Shown: positions 44,599-53,621 of the stretch, one piece after another
Layout of the letters: each line of letters opens with the position of its first letter
How positions within the stretch are numbered: position 1 is the stretch's first letter
Origin: Lachnospiraceae bacterium
GTDB taxonomy: Bacteria > Bacillota > Clostridia > Lachnospirales > Lachnospiraceae
DNA: 64,000 nt
Assembly (NCBI GenBank): GCA_021199495.1
Contig: JAJQHY010000079.1
Location: 32,396 to 96,395 of the forward strand
Direction of reading: 5' to 3'
Translations under genes and position numbers: made by a program
The notes under the pieces: generated by a model
The model's input: the letters and a program-made list of their open reading frames with translations, nothing else
What the model was told of the DNA's origin: nothing
Databases searched by the model: none

Positions 44599-45885
44599 AT
44601 CCTCCCTGTCTCCCAGCATAGCCGTCACCGTAAAAGCATACTTTACATCATCATATTTCCAGTCAAAGTCTCCCTGGTATTTTCTGAGCGTTCTGGTGAC
44701 GCTCTTTAAGCCAATGCCATGGAGGCTTTTGTCTGTCTTGGAGGACTGGAGATGACTGCCAGTGCTTTTCGGAAGGTCGTTGCAGCTGTTGGAGAGAACA
44801 ATCACGTCGTAACCGTTGCGGAAGGTTGTCGTTAATGAAACTGTTTTCTGCTCTGAATTCTCCGCGGCCGTCAGGGCATTGTCCATCAGATTTCCCAGCA
44901 CGGCTACCAGGTCCATGTCGTCCATCTTTTTTAAGTTGCAGGTCCTCAACTCATAGGTGAAATGAATTTTCCGGAGCTTACATTCCGTCTCGTATTTATC
45001 CATCATCAGGTCCAACATCATATTCCCGCTGTGGCAGTTTCGGGTATATTCCTTCAACTGATCGGTCAGCTTCGCAACATAATTCTGGACATTTGGATCG
45101 TCACTGATGCCCTGGATTGCGGCCAGATGATTTTTGGTATCATGAGCGTAAAGCATCAGCTGCTGATTCTGCTGCTCCAGAATATCATAATAGGACTTCT
45201 CCGTTTGCAGACGGCGGTTTTCACTCTGCAGACGCAGGGCTTCCGTGTCTGCTTCCAGCTGGTGTTCGTAATTGATAAAAAGCAGAATATTGGACAAAAA
45301 TAATAGCAGGACGACGGCCGCATACAGAAACTGCGCCGTTTCATTCAAATCGGCCTGAAAACAGACAAAATCCAGAATCAGAATGCATACCGTCGTCGAT
45401 ACCGGATAAAAAAACAGGTGCAGCGGCAGTCTGGAATGGACAGAAGACCCGATGATGCCGGATAAAAACAGGCAGGACAGAAACCAGAGCGATTTACACA
45501 ACAGTATTGTCGTCAAAAGGTAAGAAAAGCTCTGATCATAATCCGCAACTGGCAGGCCAAAGAGTGATGCGAGAACAAACATTGCAACCGTTTCCGACGC
45601 AAGATTCAGGGCCGATAATGCAATCGCGTATATAACGGCGGAGCGCAGCCTGATACGAAAGCAGGATACCGCAAACAGGGAAAATATCACTACCGAGACA
45701 ACGGTGTTGATTGAACTGTTGTTTTGAAATAAGAGATTGAGCCCTGACGCGGCTTCAAAAAGAATACAGCCTGAAAGAATGCACCTCCACGAAGCAAATC
45801 ATTTCTCCGCAATCCGGGAGAAAAAAAGGTACAAAATCAGCATTTCCACCGCATAGACGATGCAGGATATCACCGGACTCAGCAT
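44593..45885 (-). pseudogene. AgrC-like GHKL sensor histidine kinase with an early in-frame stop
   Basis: A 431-codon frame with ATG at 45883-45885 and TGA at 45799-45801 (codon 29). The N-terminus before the stop (MLSPVISCIVYAVEMLILYL) and the sequence after it (FASWRCILSGCILFEAASGL) read as one membrane sensor domain of about six spans. The kinase part has a coiled coil, YAHDTKNHLAAIQG (phospho-His), NLMDNALTAAENSE (N box) and GIGLKSVTRTLRKYQGDFDW (G box), typical of the peptide-sensing HPK10 group. The start lies 2 bp after the response regulator gene with GAGGAG before it. A downstream start (ATG 45690) could give a shorter protein lacking the first spans. The likely original codon is CGA or TGG. 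Confidence 0.8.
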
Positions 45886-45887
45886 AT

Positions 45888-46586
45888 TCAAAATCTCCTC
45901 AGATATTCAAACCAGTATTTGTGAAACGCGGCCTGCCTTCTGGGCGCGATCGGAATGTGCTCCCCGTTGACTAAGTACAGCTCCGCGTAGGAATAGGTCT
46001 GTATGTGATGCAGGTTGACATAAAAGGATTTGTGAATCTGGTAAAAAAACCGGGCGGGCAGCTTCTGGCAAAGCTCTGTGAAATTATCCCGGACAAAATA
46101 GCTTTTTTCAAGTGTCTGAACCTTCGTCTTTCTGCCCTCTATGGTAATATACAGAATGTCATCTGTCAGCACACGCTGGACGGTATAATCACTCAGCAGA
46201 TACAGCTCCACACAGCTTTGGTCAATATACTCCATGGCTTTATCCAGGCCGGAATACAGTCGGTCGGCGTTGAAAGGCTTTGAAAAAAAGCGGAACGCCT
46301 GCAGGTCCATGGCCTCGTCCTGGTATTCCTCATAATTCGTGATAAAAAACAGCGCCAGCTTTGGATTTTTCTCCCTGAGCTTCCGGGCAAGGGCAATGCC
46401 ATCCATTCCCTCCATCTGAATATCCAGAAAAGCCAAGTCGAAAGGCTCCCTGCAGGCGGCCGCACTGACAGGATTGGCAGTCGCGATGATCTGACAGACA
46501 ATGGAACGGTTCTTCATATATTCCTTCACATGCGACTGCAACATATCCAGATATTCCTGTTCATCATCACAAATGAGAATTCGCAT
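45888..46586 (-). CDS. LytTR-family response regulator
   Basis: A 232-residue regulator: receiver domain (MRILICDDEQEYLDMLQSHV; phospho-acceptor Asp in LAFLDIQMEGMDGIALAR; FFITNYEEYQDEAMDL) and a LytTR DNA-binding domain (DILYITIEGRKTKVQTLEKS, FYQIHKSFYVNLHHIQTYSY). Partner of the downstream GHKL kinase, with which it is coupled by 2 bp. GGAGGG precedes the ATG at 46586. It is divergent from the lipoprotein/ABC exporter genes at 46777-50582, which are the probable targets. A long palindrome lies in its leader. Confidence 0.9.
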   Translation of the reverse strand: MRILICDDEQEYLDMLQSHVKEYMKNRSIVCQIIATANPVSAAACREPFDLAFLDIQMEGMDGIALARKLREKNPKLALFFITNYEEYQDEAMDLQAFRFFSKPFNADRLYSGLDKAMEYIDQSCVELYLLSDYTVQRVLTDDILYITIEGRKTKVQTLEKSYFVRDNFTELCQKLPARFFYQIHKSFYVNLHHIQTYSYAELYLVNGEHIPIAPRRQAAFHKYWFEYLRRF

Positions 46587-46602
46587 CAGTTTCCCTCCAA
46601 AT

Positions 46603-46640
46603 ATAAAATGGACCATCTTTTAAAGATAAGTCCATTTTAT
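46603..46640. promoter_or_regulatory. 38-bp palindrome in the leader of the response regulator
   Basis: ATAAAATGGAC (46603-46613) and GTCCATTTTAT (46630-46640) are perfect 11-bp arms, with an inner dyad ATCTTT-T-AAAGAT. It lies 17 bp upstream of the response regulator ATG and about 140 bp from the divergent lipoprotein gene. Could be an autoregulatory operator or an mRNA hairpin close to the ribosome binding site. LytTR sites are usually direct repeats, which makes another regulator possible. Confidence 0.6.
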
Positions 46641-46724
46641 CATTGAATGTATTTGTGGTCAAACGATTACACGCCGCAAATCCTTGCAGTTTTACCTCCA
46701 GAGTCAGCAGTTTTGCATAGACGG

Positions 46725-46753
46725 TTGAAAAAAACAAAACTGAATGATATCCT
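46725..46753 (+). promoter_or_regulatory. weak candidate promoter for the lipoprotein/ABC operon
   Basis: TTGAAA (46725-46730), 17-bp spacer, TATCCT (46748-46753), only about 24 bp before the ATG at 46777, so the leader would be short. Offered as the best match; a regulated promoter needing the LytTR protein is expected. Confidence 0.35.
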
Positions 46754-46776
46754 CGTTGCGAAAGGAAGTATTTGTC

Positions 46777-47436
46777 ATGAGCGATAAAAACAAAGCTATG
46801 AAGTGTTTATCTGTACTTGTGTTGGCGGTATCTTTACTCCTTAGTGGGTGTTCTGGCAATAGTGATGTTACATTAAATAGTGATGGAGATGTGATAACAG
46901 ATGACAGAGAGACTATCACGGCAGAAAGCTGTTTTTATTATAACGGCTCCGCGATAGAAGGCACCATGAAATTTCAGGTGCTGAGCAGCTCCTGCTACCG
47001 CAACATCAATGATGCCGGCATTACCTACAACGACCTGTTTGAGGCGGTAGACAAGGTTGATCCAACGACGGGAGTGTTGACAGAGGACTTCACATTTGTG
47101 CTCATAGAACTGTATGTGGAGAATGTCGACGCGGTTCCTGCTGAGGATTATAAATACTCTGATGATGTCACGTTCCGGGCGGACGTCCTGGAGCTCGCCG
47201 ATCTCTCCCAGAAGATGACCAGCGGTAACTATAAATCATATTATACTGCCTATTTCAGTGAGCGCGGGGAATGCGAGGAGCACCTCTTCGCTTATAGGTT
47301 AAATCAGGGAGAGTCGCGTACTTTTACATTAGGATATATCACGTTCACGGATAATGTGGAGGACTTTTATCTGTGTACGACTTCCGGCAATGTAAACAGC
47401 ACATTTGTCCCTCTGAACCTTACATTAGATGAATGA
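46777..47436 (+). CDS. lipoprotein, DUF5027-like, of an immunity-type ABC locus
   Basis: A 219-residue lipoprotein: MKCLSVLVLAVSLLLSGCSG gives the lipobox LSGC, with a Ser/Asp linker. The mature part is beta-rich (AIEGTMKFQVLSSSCYRNIN, DFTFVLIELYVENVDAVPAE, YFSERGECEEHLFAYRLNQG) and resembles the DUF4352/DUF5027 immunoglobulin-like lipoproteins found beside bacteriocin-type ABC exporters. AAGGAAG lies eight bases before the ATG at 46777. First gene after the divergent regulator; two permease genes and an ATPase follow. Function unproven. Confidence 0.75.
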   Translation: MSDKNKAMKCLSVLVLAVSLLLSGCSGNSDVTLNSDGDVITDDRETITAESCFYYNGSAIEGTMKFQVLSSSCYRNINDAGITYNDLFEAVDKVDPTTGVLTEDFTFVLIELYVENVDAVPAEDYKYSDDVTFRADVLELADLSQKMTSGNYKSYYTAYFSERGECEEHLFAYRLNQGESRTFTLGYITFTDNVEDFYLCTTSGNVNSTFVPLNLTLDE

Positions 47437-47528
47437 GGAATAATGTTTTAGATAATGTGCCTTTGGGCCGAGCAATTGTGAACCCGAAGGCACATTATTT
47501 CCCTATAAGAAAATCGAAGGACTTTGGT

Positions 47529-48340
47529 ATGAAAAAAATATTCGCTTTGAATGCAGCAGAATGTTTTCCTCCAGAATGTTCAGGATTTCGCTTTGCCTCT
47601 CCTTTACGTTTGCTGTTGCAGATGTAATCCAAAACCTGTATTACCGGGTGATTAATGTGAACCAATACAGCGTTTTTGAAAAATGGATGGGATCACAGGC
47701 CGAGACCTTTGGGGCCGTGGCTTTTTACTGGGTCTTCCCGCTGTTAGCCTCCCTTCCCTATGCGTGGTCGCTCTGCGATGAGCTGCACGGAGGATACGCG
47801 GCGCAGGTCATGGTCAGGACAGGCAGAAAAGAATACTTCGAGGGGAAGCTTATTTCCTCTTTTCTGTCCGGCGGGACGGTGATTGCCTGCCCTCTGGTTC
47901 TGGATTTACTGCTGCTGATGACGCTGGACAGGACATTCTACCCTACCCCGAATGACCTGATTTCCTGCGTGATGCCCGGGAGCTTCTGCTCCGTTCTGTA
48001 CTATACCCACCCGATCCTCTTTGTCCTTTTATGGACCTGCGTGGAATTTCTATGGGGAGGCACATTCGCGCTGCTTTGCTGCGCCCTCGGTTTTTATATC
48101 AAAAAAACGGTAATACTGCTGCCGTCCATGCTTTTAGTCTATGTGGGCGAGTCCATCCTCTCGGAATTTATCATTGTGAAGAGAAACCGTTACAATATTG
48201 AATTCGCATGGCTTTCTCTGACGCGGGCTGACACGATGTCCTTAAATCCAGGCTGGGTGATTTTCGGGAGCATCGGCCTGATCCTTCTGGTCAGCTTCAT
48301 CCTGACCCTGATTAAGGGAGCGAAATATGAGGTTTTGTAG
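47529..48340 (+). pseudogene. ABC-2-type permease with a start-proximal poly-A frameshift
   Basis: A permease of about 260 residues with six predicted spans (YWVFPLLASLPYAWSL, PILFVLLWTCVEFLWGGTFA, FGSIGLILLVSFILTLIKGA), of the type in lantibiotic-immunity exporters. The natural start looks like ATG 47529, preceded by AAGGAC, but it is followed by seven A and runs out of frame. Eight A would give MKKNIRFECSRMFSSRMF in frame with the rest, a typical N-terminus. As it stands only internal starts (ATG 47561 or later, without ribosome binding site) keep the frame. Sequencing error, slippage-dependent expression or phase variation are all possible. The next permease gene overlaps its end by 14 bp. 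Confidence 0.75.
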
Positions 48341-49154
48341 AACTCTTCGTTACGATATCCGGGAATGCATTTTCAAAAACAAACGGTTTCTGCTGATTCC
48401 GCCGGTATTCTGCCTGCAGTGCTTTTGGACGAAAAGCCTGATCTTCAATATTGATTCCGCTCTGAATGGGACATACCTGGACTATCTGTTCAGTGCCTTC
48501 CTGGGCGACGACCCAATATTCGGGGAACGGGGTGTGGATATCCCGGTATACTGGGTATTTCATTTCTTTTTAAGCGCTTTCATTACAACCGGCCTAGTGC
48601 AGAGAGACCTGGGCGGTTTCGGGCAGCAGGTGATTATCCGCGAAAAATCCAGAAAGCAGTGGTGGCTCTCGAAGTGCGTTACCCTGGCAATTTCCGGCTT
48701 CGTATACGTTCTGATCGCGGATTTATCGGTTCTGATTTTCTGCCTGTTCAATCGTGTGAAAATTTCGCTTCACACTTCGGAACAGGTTATGGAGAGTCTC
48801 CTGGAAAGCGATACCTTTCTGATGAAGGTGCCGCTGGTCACAGACAGCCCGCTCAGCATTGCGGCTATCTTTATGATGCCGGCTCTGGTTATCATTACCT
48901 TAAACGCCGTGCAGATGCTACTGAGTCTGATCTGGGAGCCGGTATTTTCCTTCCTTGCCGTTAACTGCTATGTCCTTCTCTCGGTTTATATTTCATCGCC
49001 GGTTGCAATCGGGGGCTATGCCATGCTTTGCCGCAGCAGCCTGTATATGGACGGCGGGCTAAATCCATTACAGGGGGCCGGTCTTTGTCTGGCAGTCACA
49101 GCGGCGGCGTTTCTGGCGGGCGGACTTATTTTTCAGAGGAAAGACATTATATGA
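48327..49154 (+). CDS. ABC-2-type membrane permease of an immunity-like exporter
   Basis: A 275-residue integral membrane protein with about six spans (RFLLIPPVFCLQCFWTKSLI, VFHFFLSAFITTGLVQRDLG, VTLAISGFVYVLIADLSVLI, PALVIITLNAVQMLLSLIWE). The cytoplasmic motif RDLGGFGQQVIIREKSRKQW is shared in sense with the equivalent loop of the preceding permease (HGGYAAQVMVRTGRKEYFEG), so the two are distant paralogues that probably form a heterodimer. It overlaps the upstream gene by 14 bp and is followed by the ATPase gene after 83 bp. Confidence 0.85.
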   Translation: MRFCRTLRYDIRECIFKNKRFLLIPPVFCLQCFWTKSLIFNIDSALNGTYLDYLFSAFLGDDPIFGERGVDIPVYWVFHFFLSAFITTGLVQRDLGGFGQQVIIREKSRKQWWLSKCVTLAISGFVYVLIADLSVLIFCLFNRVKISLHTSEQVMESLLESDTFLMKVPLVTDSPLSIAAIFMMPALVIITLNAVQMLLSLIWEPVFSFLAVNCYVLLSVYISSPVAIGGYAMLCRSSLYMDGGLNPLQGAGLCLAVTAAAFLAGGLIFQRKDII

Positions 49155-49237
49155 TACAAGGGAAAGCGTTTTCTACTAAGCATCCATGTTATTATATCCC
49201 TTGTCGCGTTAAGCATTCTATAAAAAGGAAAAAATAT

Positions 49238-49885
49238 ATGGAAATATGTTTGAATCACATAAGTAAAACCCTGCAGAAAAACACTGTAATCGATGATGTG
49301 ACGCTTCAGCTTGAAAGTGGAGCCGTTTATGGGCTGTGCGGCTATAACGGCTGCGGAAAGACCATGCTGATGCGTCTGATCTGCGGGCTGATTGCCCCAA
49401 CGTCGGGGGAAATCCTGGTGGACGGTCAGCGGCTGGGAGAAAAATCTGATTTCGTACCCAACACGGGGATGTTGATCGAGACGCCTGCATTTTTAAAAGA
49501 ATATGACGGCTTTCAGAATCTGAGTATGCTGGCAGCCCTGAATCAGAAGGTTTCCGGAGAAGAAATCCGTGAAACCCTTGCAAGGGTCGGCCTTGGCGGC
49601 AATATGAAAAAGTTCCGCAAATACTCCCTCGGCATGAAGCAGCGCCTGGGGATCGCGGCAGCCATCATGGAAAAACCACAGCTGCTCCTTTTGGATGAGC
49701 CGACAAACGCGCTGGATTCAGGCGGCGTGGAGATGATGAAGAGGATTTTTACGGAAGAGAAAGAGCGGGGCGCTCTGGTGGTAACCGCCTGTCATGACGC
49801 CGCGTTTTTGGGGGAGGTCTCGGATGTGATTTATCATATCGAGAATGGACAGATCATCCGGAAAGAGGAGATACGGAATGGCTGA
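49238..49885 (+). CDS. ABC transporter ATP-binding protein (immunity/efflux type)
   Basis: A 215-residue ATPase: Walker A GLCGYNGCGKTMLMRLICGL, signature YSLGMKQRLGIAAAIMEKPQ, Walker B LLLLDEPTNALD, switch His in TACHDAAFLG. The YSLGMKQR signature is typical of BcrA/LanF exporters. I start it at 49238 (AAAAGGAA upstream); the in-frame extension to 49028 overlaps the permease gene and is not protein-like. The last codons overlap the ATG of the next gene. Works with the two permeases upstream. A paralogous ATPase lies at 58082-58723. Confidence 0.92.
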   Translation: MEICLNHISKTLQKNTVIDDVTLQLESGAVYGLCGYNGCGKTMLMRLICGLIAPTSGEILVDGQRLGEKSDFVPNTGMLIETPAFLKEYDGFQNLSMLAALNQKVSGEEIRETLARVGLGGNMKKFRKYSLGMKQRLGIAAAIMEKPQLLLLDEPTNALDSGGVEMMKRIFTEEKERGALVVTACHDAAFLGEVSDVIYHIENGQIIRKEEIRNG

Positions 49886-50582
49886 GAAAATGACTGTAGC
49901 GGCAGGGGAAGCGGTAGAAAGCCTTGAGCCAGGAAAAAAATCAAACAGGAAACGAATTCTGACGATTGCCCTTGTATTTATCTGTGCCGGTCTCTGGCTA
50001 TGGCGTTATATTTCACTGAACGGAGGACTCGTCATCAATGATCTTTATGAGAGCGCATATTATGAGCAGGGAGATATTGTAGAATTCGGCGATAATCTGA
50101 GCAGCGGCAAGAAATATTACAGCGGCTATATGATATCAGTGGACAGCTCTAAAATTTATAATTCTGCCGATTACATGGAGATGCTGGGAAAAACAGAGGA
50201 AGATTTCGACATACTAATTCCAGATAAAGTCATTGAAATTACTGTGACCCTGTATAACGAAAACAAGGCAAAAGCCGAAGACGAATCTTACACCGATGCG
50301 GACGGCATTTATTTTTCCAGCCTGGAGCTTGTTGGAACCGACTGGTATGAATACTATAACAGAGAATTCACGGCATACGCGAACGAAATTTATGAGGATG
50401 ACGTTTATCAGTCTTACGGGATTATTGTGGAAGCACAGTCTTCCTATACGATGAAGCTGATTTACAACCTGGACAAAAGGGAACGGACAGATGCCGTTTG
50501 GGCTAAAATTGAGGAAGAGGAAATGTACCTGGAGATTACCATAAGACCAGTAGATCAGTTCATAAAGCTTAGTCCGGAATAA
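49878..50582 (+). CDS. membrane-anchored DUF5028-like protein
   Basis: A 234-residue protein with one N-terminal span (RILTIALVFICAGLWLWRYI) and an extracellular beta-rich domain (YYSGYMISVDSSKIYNSADY, PDKVIEITVTLYNENKAKAE, SYTMKLIYNLDKRERTDAVW). I associate it with DUF5028, found beside the same lipoprotein and ABC genes; this is by recognition only. Translation is coupled to the ATPase gene (8-bp overlap, GAGGAG upstream). Last gene of the operon, followed by a terminator. Confidence 0.7.
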   Translation: MAEKMTVAAGEAVESLEPGKKSNRKRILTIALVFICAGLWLWRYISLNGGLVINDLYESAYYEQGDIVEFGDNLSSGKKYYSGYMISVDSSKIYNSADYMEMLGKTEEDFDILIPDKVIEITVTLYNENKAKAEDESYTDADGIYFSSLELVGTDWYEYYNREFTAYANEIYEDDVYQSYGIIVEAQSSYTMKLIYNLDKRERTDAVWAKIEEEEMYLEITIRPVDQFIKLSPE

Positions 50583-50634
50583 TATTTCGTTTGTAAAACC
50601 AAACCAGTGAAGCCATAACAATGTACTTTTTTAT

Positions 50635-50677
50635 TGCAAACCGGTATAAGAACATTTATACCAGTTTGCAGTTTTTT
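50635..50677 (+). terminator. rho-independent terminator of the ABC operon
   Basis: TGCAAACCGGTATAA (50635-50649) pairs with TTATACCAGTTTGCA (50656-50670), 15-bp stem with one mismatch, followed by GTTTTTT. Placed 52 bp after the DUF5028-like gene. Confidence 0.9.
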
Positions 50678-50679
50678 AA

Positions 50680-51495
50680 TCATAACTCAAAATCTCTTTG
50701 TTTCTTCGATTTCGACCGCTGTTGTTGCTGTTCCCTGCGCCGCTCCGCTTCCTGTTCCTGGTAAAGCTTTGATCTGCGAGCCTTCATATCGTCAGCGTCA
50801 TCCCCCGTCTTTTGATCAACCTGCTCACTGGCCTTAAGCAGCAGGTCGGAATTATATTTTCTTCCAAATATCTCCTGCAGCTTTGACCGGACTGTTGTCT
50901 GTTGGTCTGTCCTGAGTGCGGCGCGGGCGGTAAGCAAGGCAACTTCCTCGTCAGGAGATACTTTCTCTCTGGTTTCCCTGAACTCTTTTCCGTCAGCGGT
51001 AAGCTGCCCGGACAGCTTTGGCTGCTGTTCGTTTAACTTCTCCAGGTAATCGCTCATCCTGGATAAAGTACCTTCGGCCTGCTTTGCTTTCAGCTCCCTT
51101 TTCACGGACTGATATTCCTTCACAAGCGGCAGGTTCCATTCAACACGCCCGGATACACCTTTGATTTCCACCCGATTTTGAAGCAGATGGTATTGCAGGA
51201 TAACCATGCGCGCCCTGATATTTTCCAGCTTCTCCGCGATGGCCGGGATGGTGTTTGCCGCGGCTTCGGCCAGCTTTTTCACTTGAGCCTTCAACTCTTT
51301 TAACAGGCGGTTATCCGTCTTGATCTGCCGGTTTAATTCGCAGCGTTCAGAAACAATGCCTTTGCGTTCCAGCGCTCGTGCAGTCACACCCTCATGGATG
51401 GTCGGCTGTTCATCCAGGCCGCGCTCGGCATGGCTGCGATGGTCGATACGGTCCTGGATGATGTCATCGAAACAGTGAAAAAGTCGAAATCGCAC
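50680..51495 (-). pseudogene. MobA/MobL-type relaxase, C-terminal remnant
   Basis: A 271-codon frame whose middle reads RIDHRSHAERGLDEQPTIHE followed by GVTARALERKGIVSERCELN, the region just after the catalytic domain in MobA/MobL relaxases (R-I-D-H-R-S-Y-x-R-Q-G in family members). The rest is a charged coiled coil. The first 20 residues do not fit, and the N-terminal 150-200 residues with the catalytic Tyr and HUH histidines are missing, so it cannot nick DNA. It marks a former integrated mobilisable element. The Schlafen/AlbA-type gene lies just upstream on the same strand. Confidence 0.7.
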
Positions 51496-51547
51496 AAAGC
51501 AAAGACAAGCGGGCTGTCCCTCTAATGGACGGCTCGCTTGCTTTTGT

Positions 51548-53035
51548 TTACACTTTTATATACCTCTGGTTCTTACTGGTCGGCTTATCTGGCACAGTCA
51601 TTTTAATCTTTCCTTCACGCAGAAGAGGAATTAAATAATTCTCTTTAAAGTGTGTGCGACTGGCCATTCCTACGAATTCTTGCATCTCTTTTCTGGATCG
51701 CGGAACGGAGCAATATTCTATTAGAGAAGCCATCGGATCTAATCCAAGCCCGCTTCCGTTATTTTTCTTGTCTCCATCTTGATCCTTATCTTGACCCCTG
51801 CTTGACCCCGACTTGGCTCCTGCTTGACCCTTCTGATCCTTCAGTGCATGATTCTCCACCCACTTATGGTTCTTCAACGTCGCGAAAACCATAAACTCCA
51901 CAGTCCTGTACTCTGGTTCCGGCAGCCCTGCTTCGCTCATTTCACGATACATACGGTCAACGCCTTCCCCAAACTCCTTCACATACTCGTACTCGTGCAG
52001 AAACTCAAAAATCTTGGGATTTCGTGAAAAATGAATCTCCCTGATGTTGGTTGTCCTGACGATTCCTGGCAGCATTCCCGGACTCTCAACTACGAAGTGA
52101 TCATCAAACATTTTGATCTGAATGTCTGTGCCCAGGATGCTGTAATCGCGATGTCCGATTCCATTTATGATAAGCTCTGTCCAACAGAATTCCGGCAGTT
52201 CCGGAATCGTCACAAACCGGCCCAGATTTCCCAAGAATGTACGCTCGCTGATCTGCGTTTTTACAAATTCCGTTGATTTCTGCGCCATATCAAGGATTTT
52301 ACCATCAAAGGTCACATCCTTGATTACATTCATCTCAGTGCCGACCTTTGCCTCTGTTCCTTCATAACGGATAAAGCGGACTCTTGCCCTCGGAAAGAAA
52401 CGCTGCGGATTTTTCCCAAACAGCAGGATTGCGGCTCCGCTGATTTCCTCTTTTCCATCGCGCGAAACAATAAAATCCTTATTACCGCGCAGATACTCCA
52501 ATGGGCTTCTGCCATAGCCAATCTTTTCGATATAACTTTGCACAAAATTCAGGTCAATATCATCCACCGTTGCATCCCTGACAGGCGTATCCTCAAAAAA
52601 CCTCGCACCCTTGGCGTACATCAGGCGGGTGCGCTGTTCAAAATTCATCTTCTTGGACTTATCCCCGATGCGGTAATATACCTCATCCGCCTGATTCGCG
52701 TGAAGCTGGCTGCTCTGTAAAACATGCATGATCAGGATATGATTGGGATTGCCCTTTACATCTATGCAGTCCATCAGTTCTGTATCCACATTTACCGTAG
52801 GAACACAGTAATCAAACGGAACGCGCAAAAGTTCATTCACATTCGCTTCGTATCCGTCAATCCCCGTCACATCACCTTTATCCTCAATCCCAATCGCGAT
52901 GTCACCGCCGTCCGCATTTGCGAAGGCTACAATCGGAATTGCCAGAGCTTTCGCGTCAATCCGGGCGCTTTTCCTGTCGAATGTCTGCAATTCTCTCGTA
53001 AACCGCATGGTTTCAATGTCCTTGATGTGGTTCAT
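51548..53035 (-). CDS. Schlafen/AlbA_2-type ATP-binding protein with winged-helix C-terminus
   Basis: A 495-residue protein. The N-terminal AlbA_2 domain (ETMRFTRELQTFDRKSARID, AFANADGGDIAIGIEDKGDV) is followed by a HATPase_c_4 domain near 290-380 (ELIINGIGHRDYSILGTDIQ, FVVESPGMLPGIV, GEGVDRMYREM), a hydrophilic linker (KDQKGQAGAKSGSSRGQDKD) and a winged helix (VPRSRKEMQEFVGMASRTHF). Such proteins are annotated as putative DNA-binding/RecG-like transcriptional regulators and are frequent on mobile elements. Start at 53035 is preceded by GGGAAGGG. Situated next to a relaxase remnant. Confidence 0.85.
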   Translation of the reverse strand: MNHIKDIETMRFTRELQTFDRKSARIDAKALAIPIVAFANADGGDIAIGIEDKGDVTGIDGYEANVNELLRVPFDYCVPTVNVDTELMDCIDVKGNPNHILIMHVLQSSQLHANQADEVYYRIGDKSKKMNFEQRTRLMYAKGARFFEDTPVRDATVDDIDLNFVQSYIEKIGYGRSPLEYLRGNKDFIVSRDGKEEISGAAILLFGKNPQRFFPRARVRFIRYEGTEAKVGTEMNVIKDVTFDGKILDMAQKSTEFVKTQISERTFLGNLGRFVTIPELPEFCWTELIINGIGHRDYSILGTDIQIKMFDDHFVVESPGMLPGIVRTTNIREIHFSRNPKIFEFLHEYEYVKEFGEGVDRMYREMSEAGLPEPEYRTVEFMVFATLKNHKWVENHALKDQKGQAGAKSGSSRGQDKDQDGDKKNNGSGLGLDPMASLIEYCSVPRSRKEMQEFVGMASRTHFKENYLIPLLREGKIKMTVPDKPTSKNQRYIKV

Positions 53036-53050
53036 AGGCCCTTCCCTCAT

Positions 53051-53300
53051 TTCATATATTCCATGCTTACAGTTTACTCATTTCTCCAGCTGTAATCAAC
53101 AGGAAATTTTAACATATTGCGCGAAACGCATGAATTCAGGAGATGCCTGGAAGGTACGAATTTTCAATCAGCTGCATGCCGGCATACAAAATCATTCCCG
53201 CCTCTTCCACGAAAAGGCAGAAATTTACCGTCTCAAGCAGCTCTCCCCAGGCTCTTAAGGCTCTCCGAATCGATATTCATCCCATCAGCAATCCACGTAT
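53051..53300 (-). other. degenerate interval with broken peptide frames
   Basis: No intact gene seen. On the minus strand a 15-codon frame MNIDSESLKSLGRAA stops, and an adjacent frame continues ETVNFCLFVEEAGMILYAGM, then QLIENSYLPGIS, as if one small protein had been frameshifted. I do not recognise it. Confidence 0.3.
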
Positions 53301-53378
53301 TCATATAACCGGACGACCAAAGGGTTCCTCCGCCACCTCCAGATCCTCGGCGGTATCATCCTGTACCCTCGGAACCAT
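53301..53378 (-). CDS. possible 25-residue peptide
   Basis: MVPRVQDDTAEDLEVAEEPF, then GRPVI, with GGAG six bases before its ATG, starting 4 bp after the stop of the small membrane protein. Acidic, no motif. May be chance. Confidence 0.25.
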   Translation of the reverse strand: MVPRVQDDTAEDLEVAEEPFGRPVI

Positions 53379-53381
53379 AGA

Positions 53382-53528
53382 TCACTCCGTTACAAACGTC
53401 AGAATAAGCCCGAAAACTCCAACAATGAGCCCCGCAAACCAGAGCAGTTCATTCGCAACCGAAATACTTACAACAGCAAGCAATATGGCAAAAAGAATCA
53501 TCGCAATGCCGCGCAGTTGATATTTCAT
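53382..53528 (-). CDS. small double-span membrane protein (48 residues)
   Basis: MKYQLRGIAMILFAILLAVV, then SISVANELLWFAGLIVGVFG and LILTFVTE: two hydrophobic helices joined by a short polar turn (VANE). GGAGG lies seven bases before the ATG, a strong start signal for so short a gene. It lies between the Schlafen-like gene and the orphan antitoxin on the same strand. Could be a small accessory membrane protein of a mobile element or a toxin-like peptide; the sequence does not decide. Confidence 0.6.
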   Translation of the reverse strand: MKYQLRGIAMILFAILLAVVSISVANELLWFAGLIVGVFGLILTFVTE

Positions 53529-53621
53529 ACTGATACCTCCATGCATTTTATCTAAGAGAAATTAACTTTTTAATAATCGGCTATATCACCTTTGCAGTAA
53601 AAACACATAATCAACTCCTTG

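Noticed and set aside
33437..45801. TGA as a sense codon (recoding)
   Set aside because: Two otherwise intact genes contain in-frame TGA, but TGA serves as a normal stop in many intact genes here (the sugar permease at 26825, the XRE gene at 62143, the small membrane protein at 53382), and TGG is used for Trp throughout. No SECIS-like element was evident.
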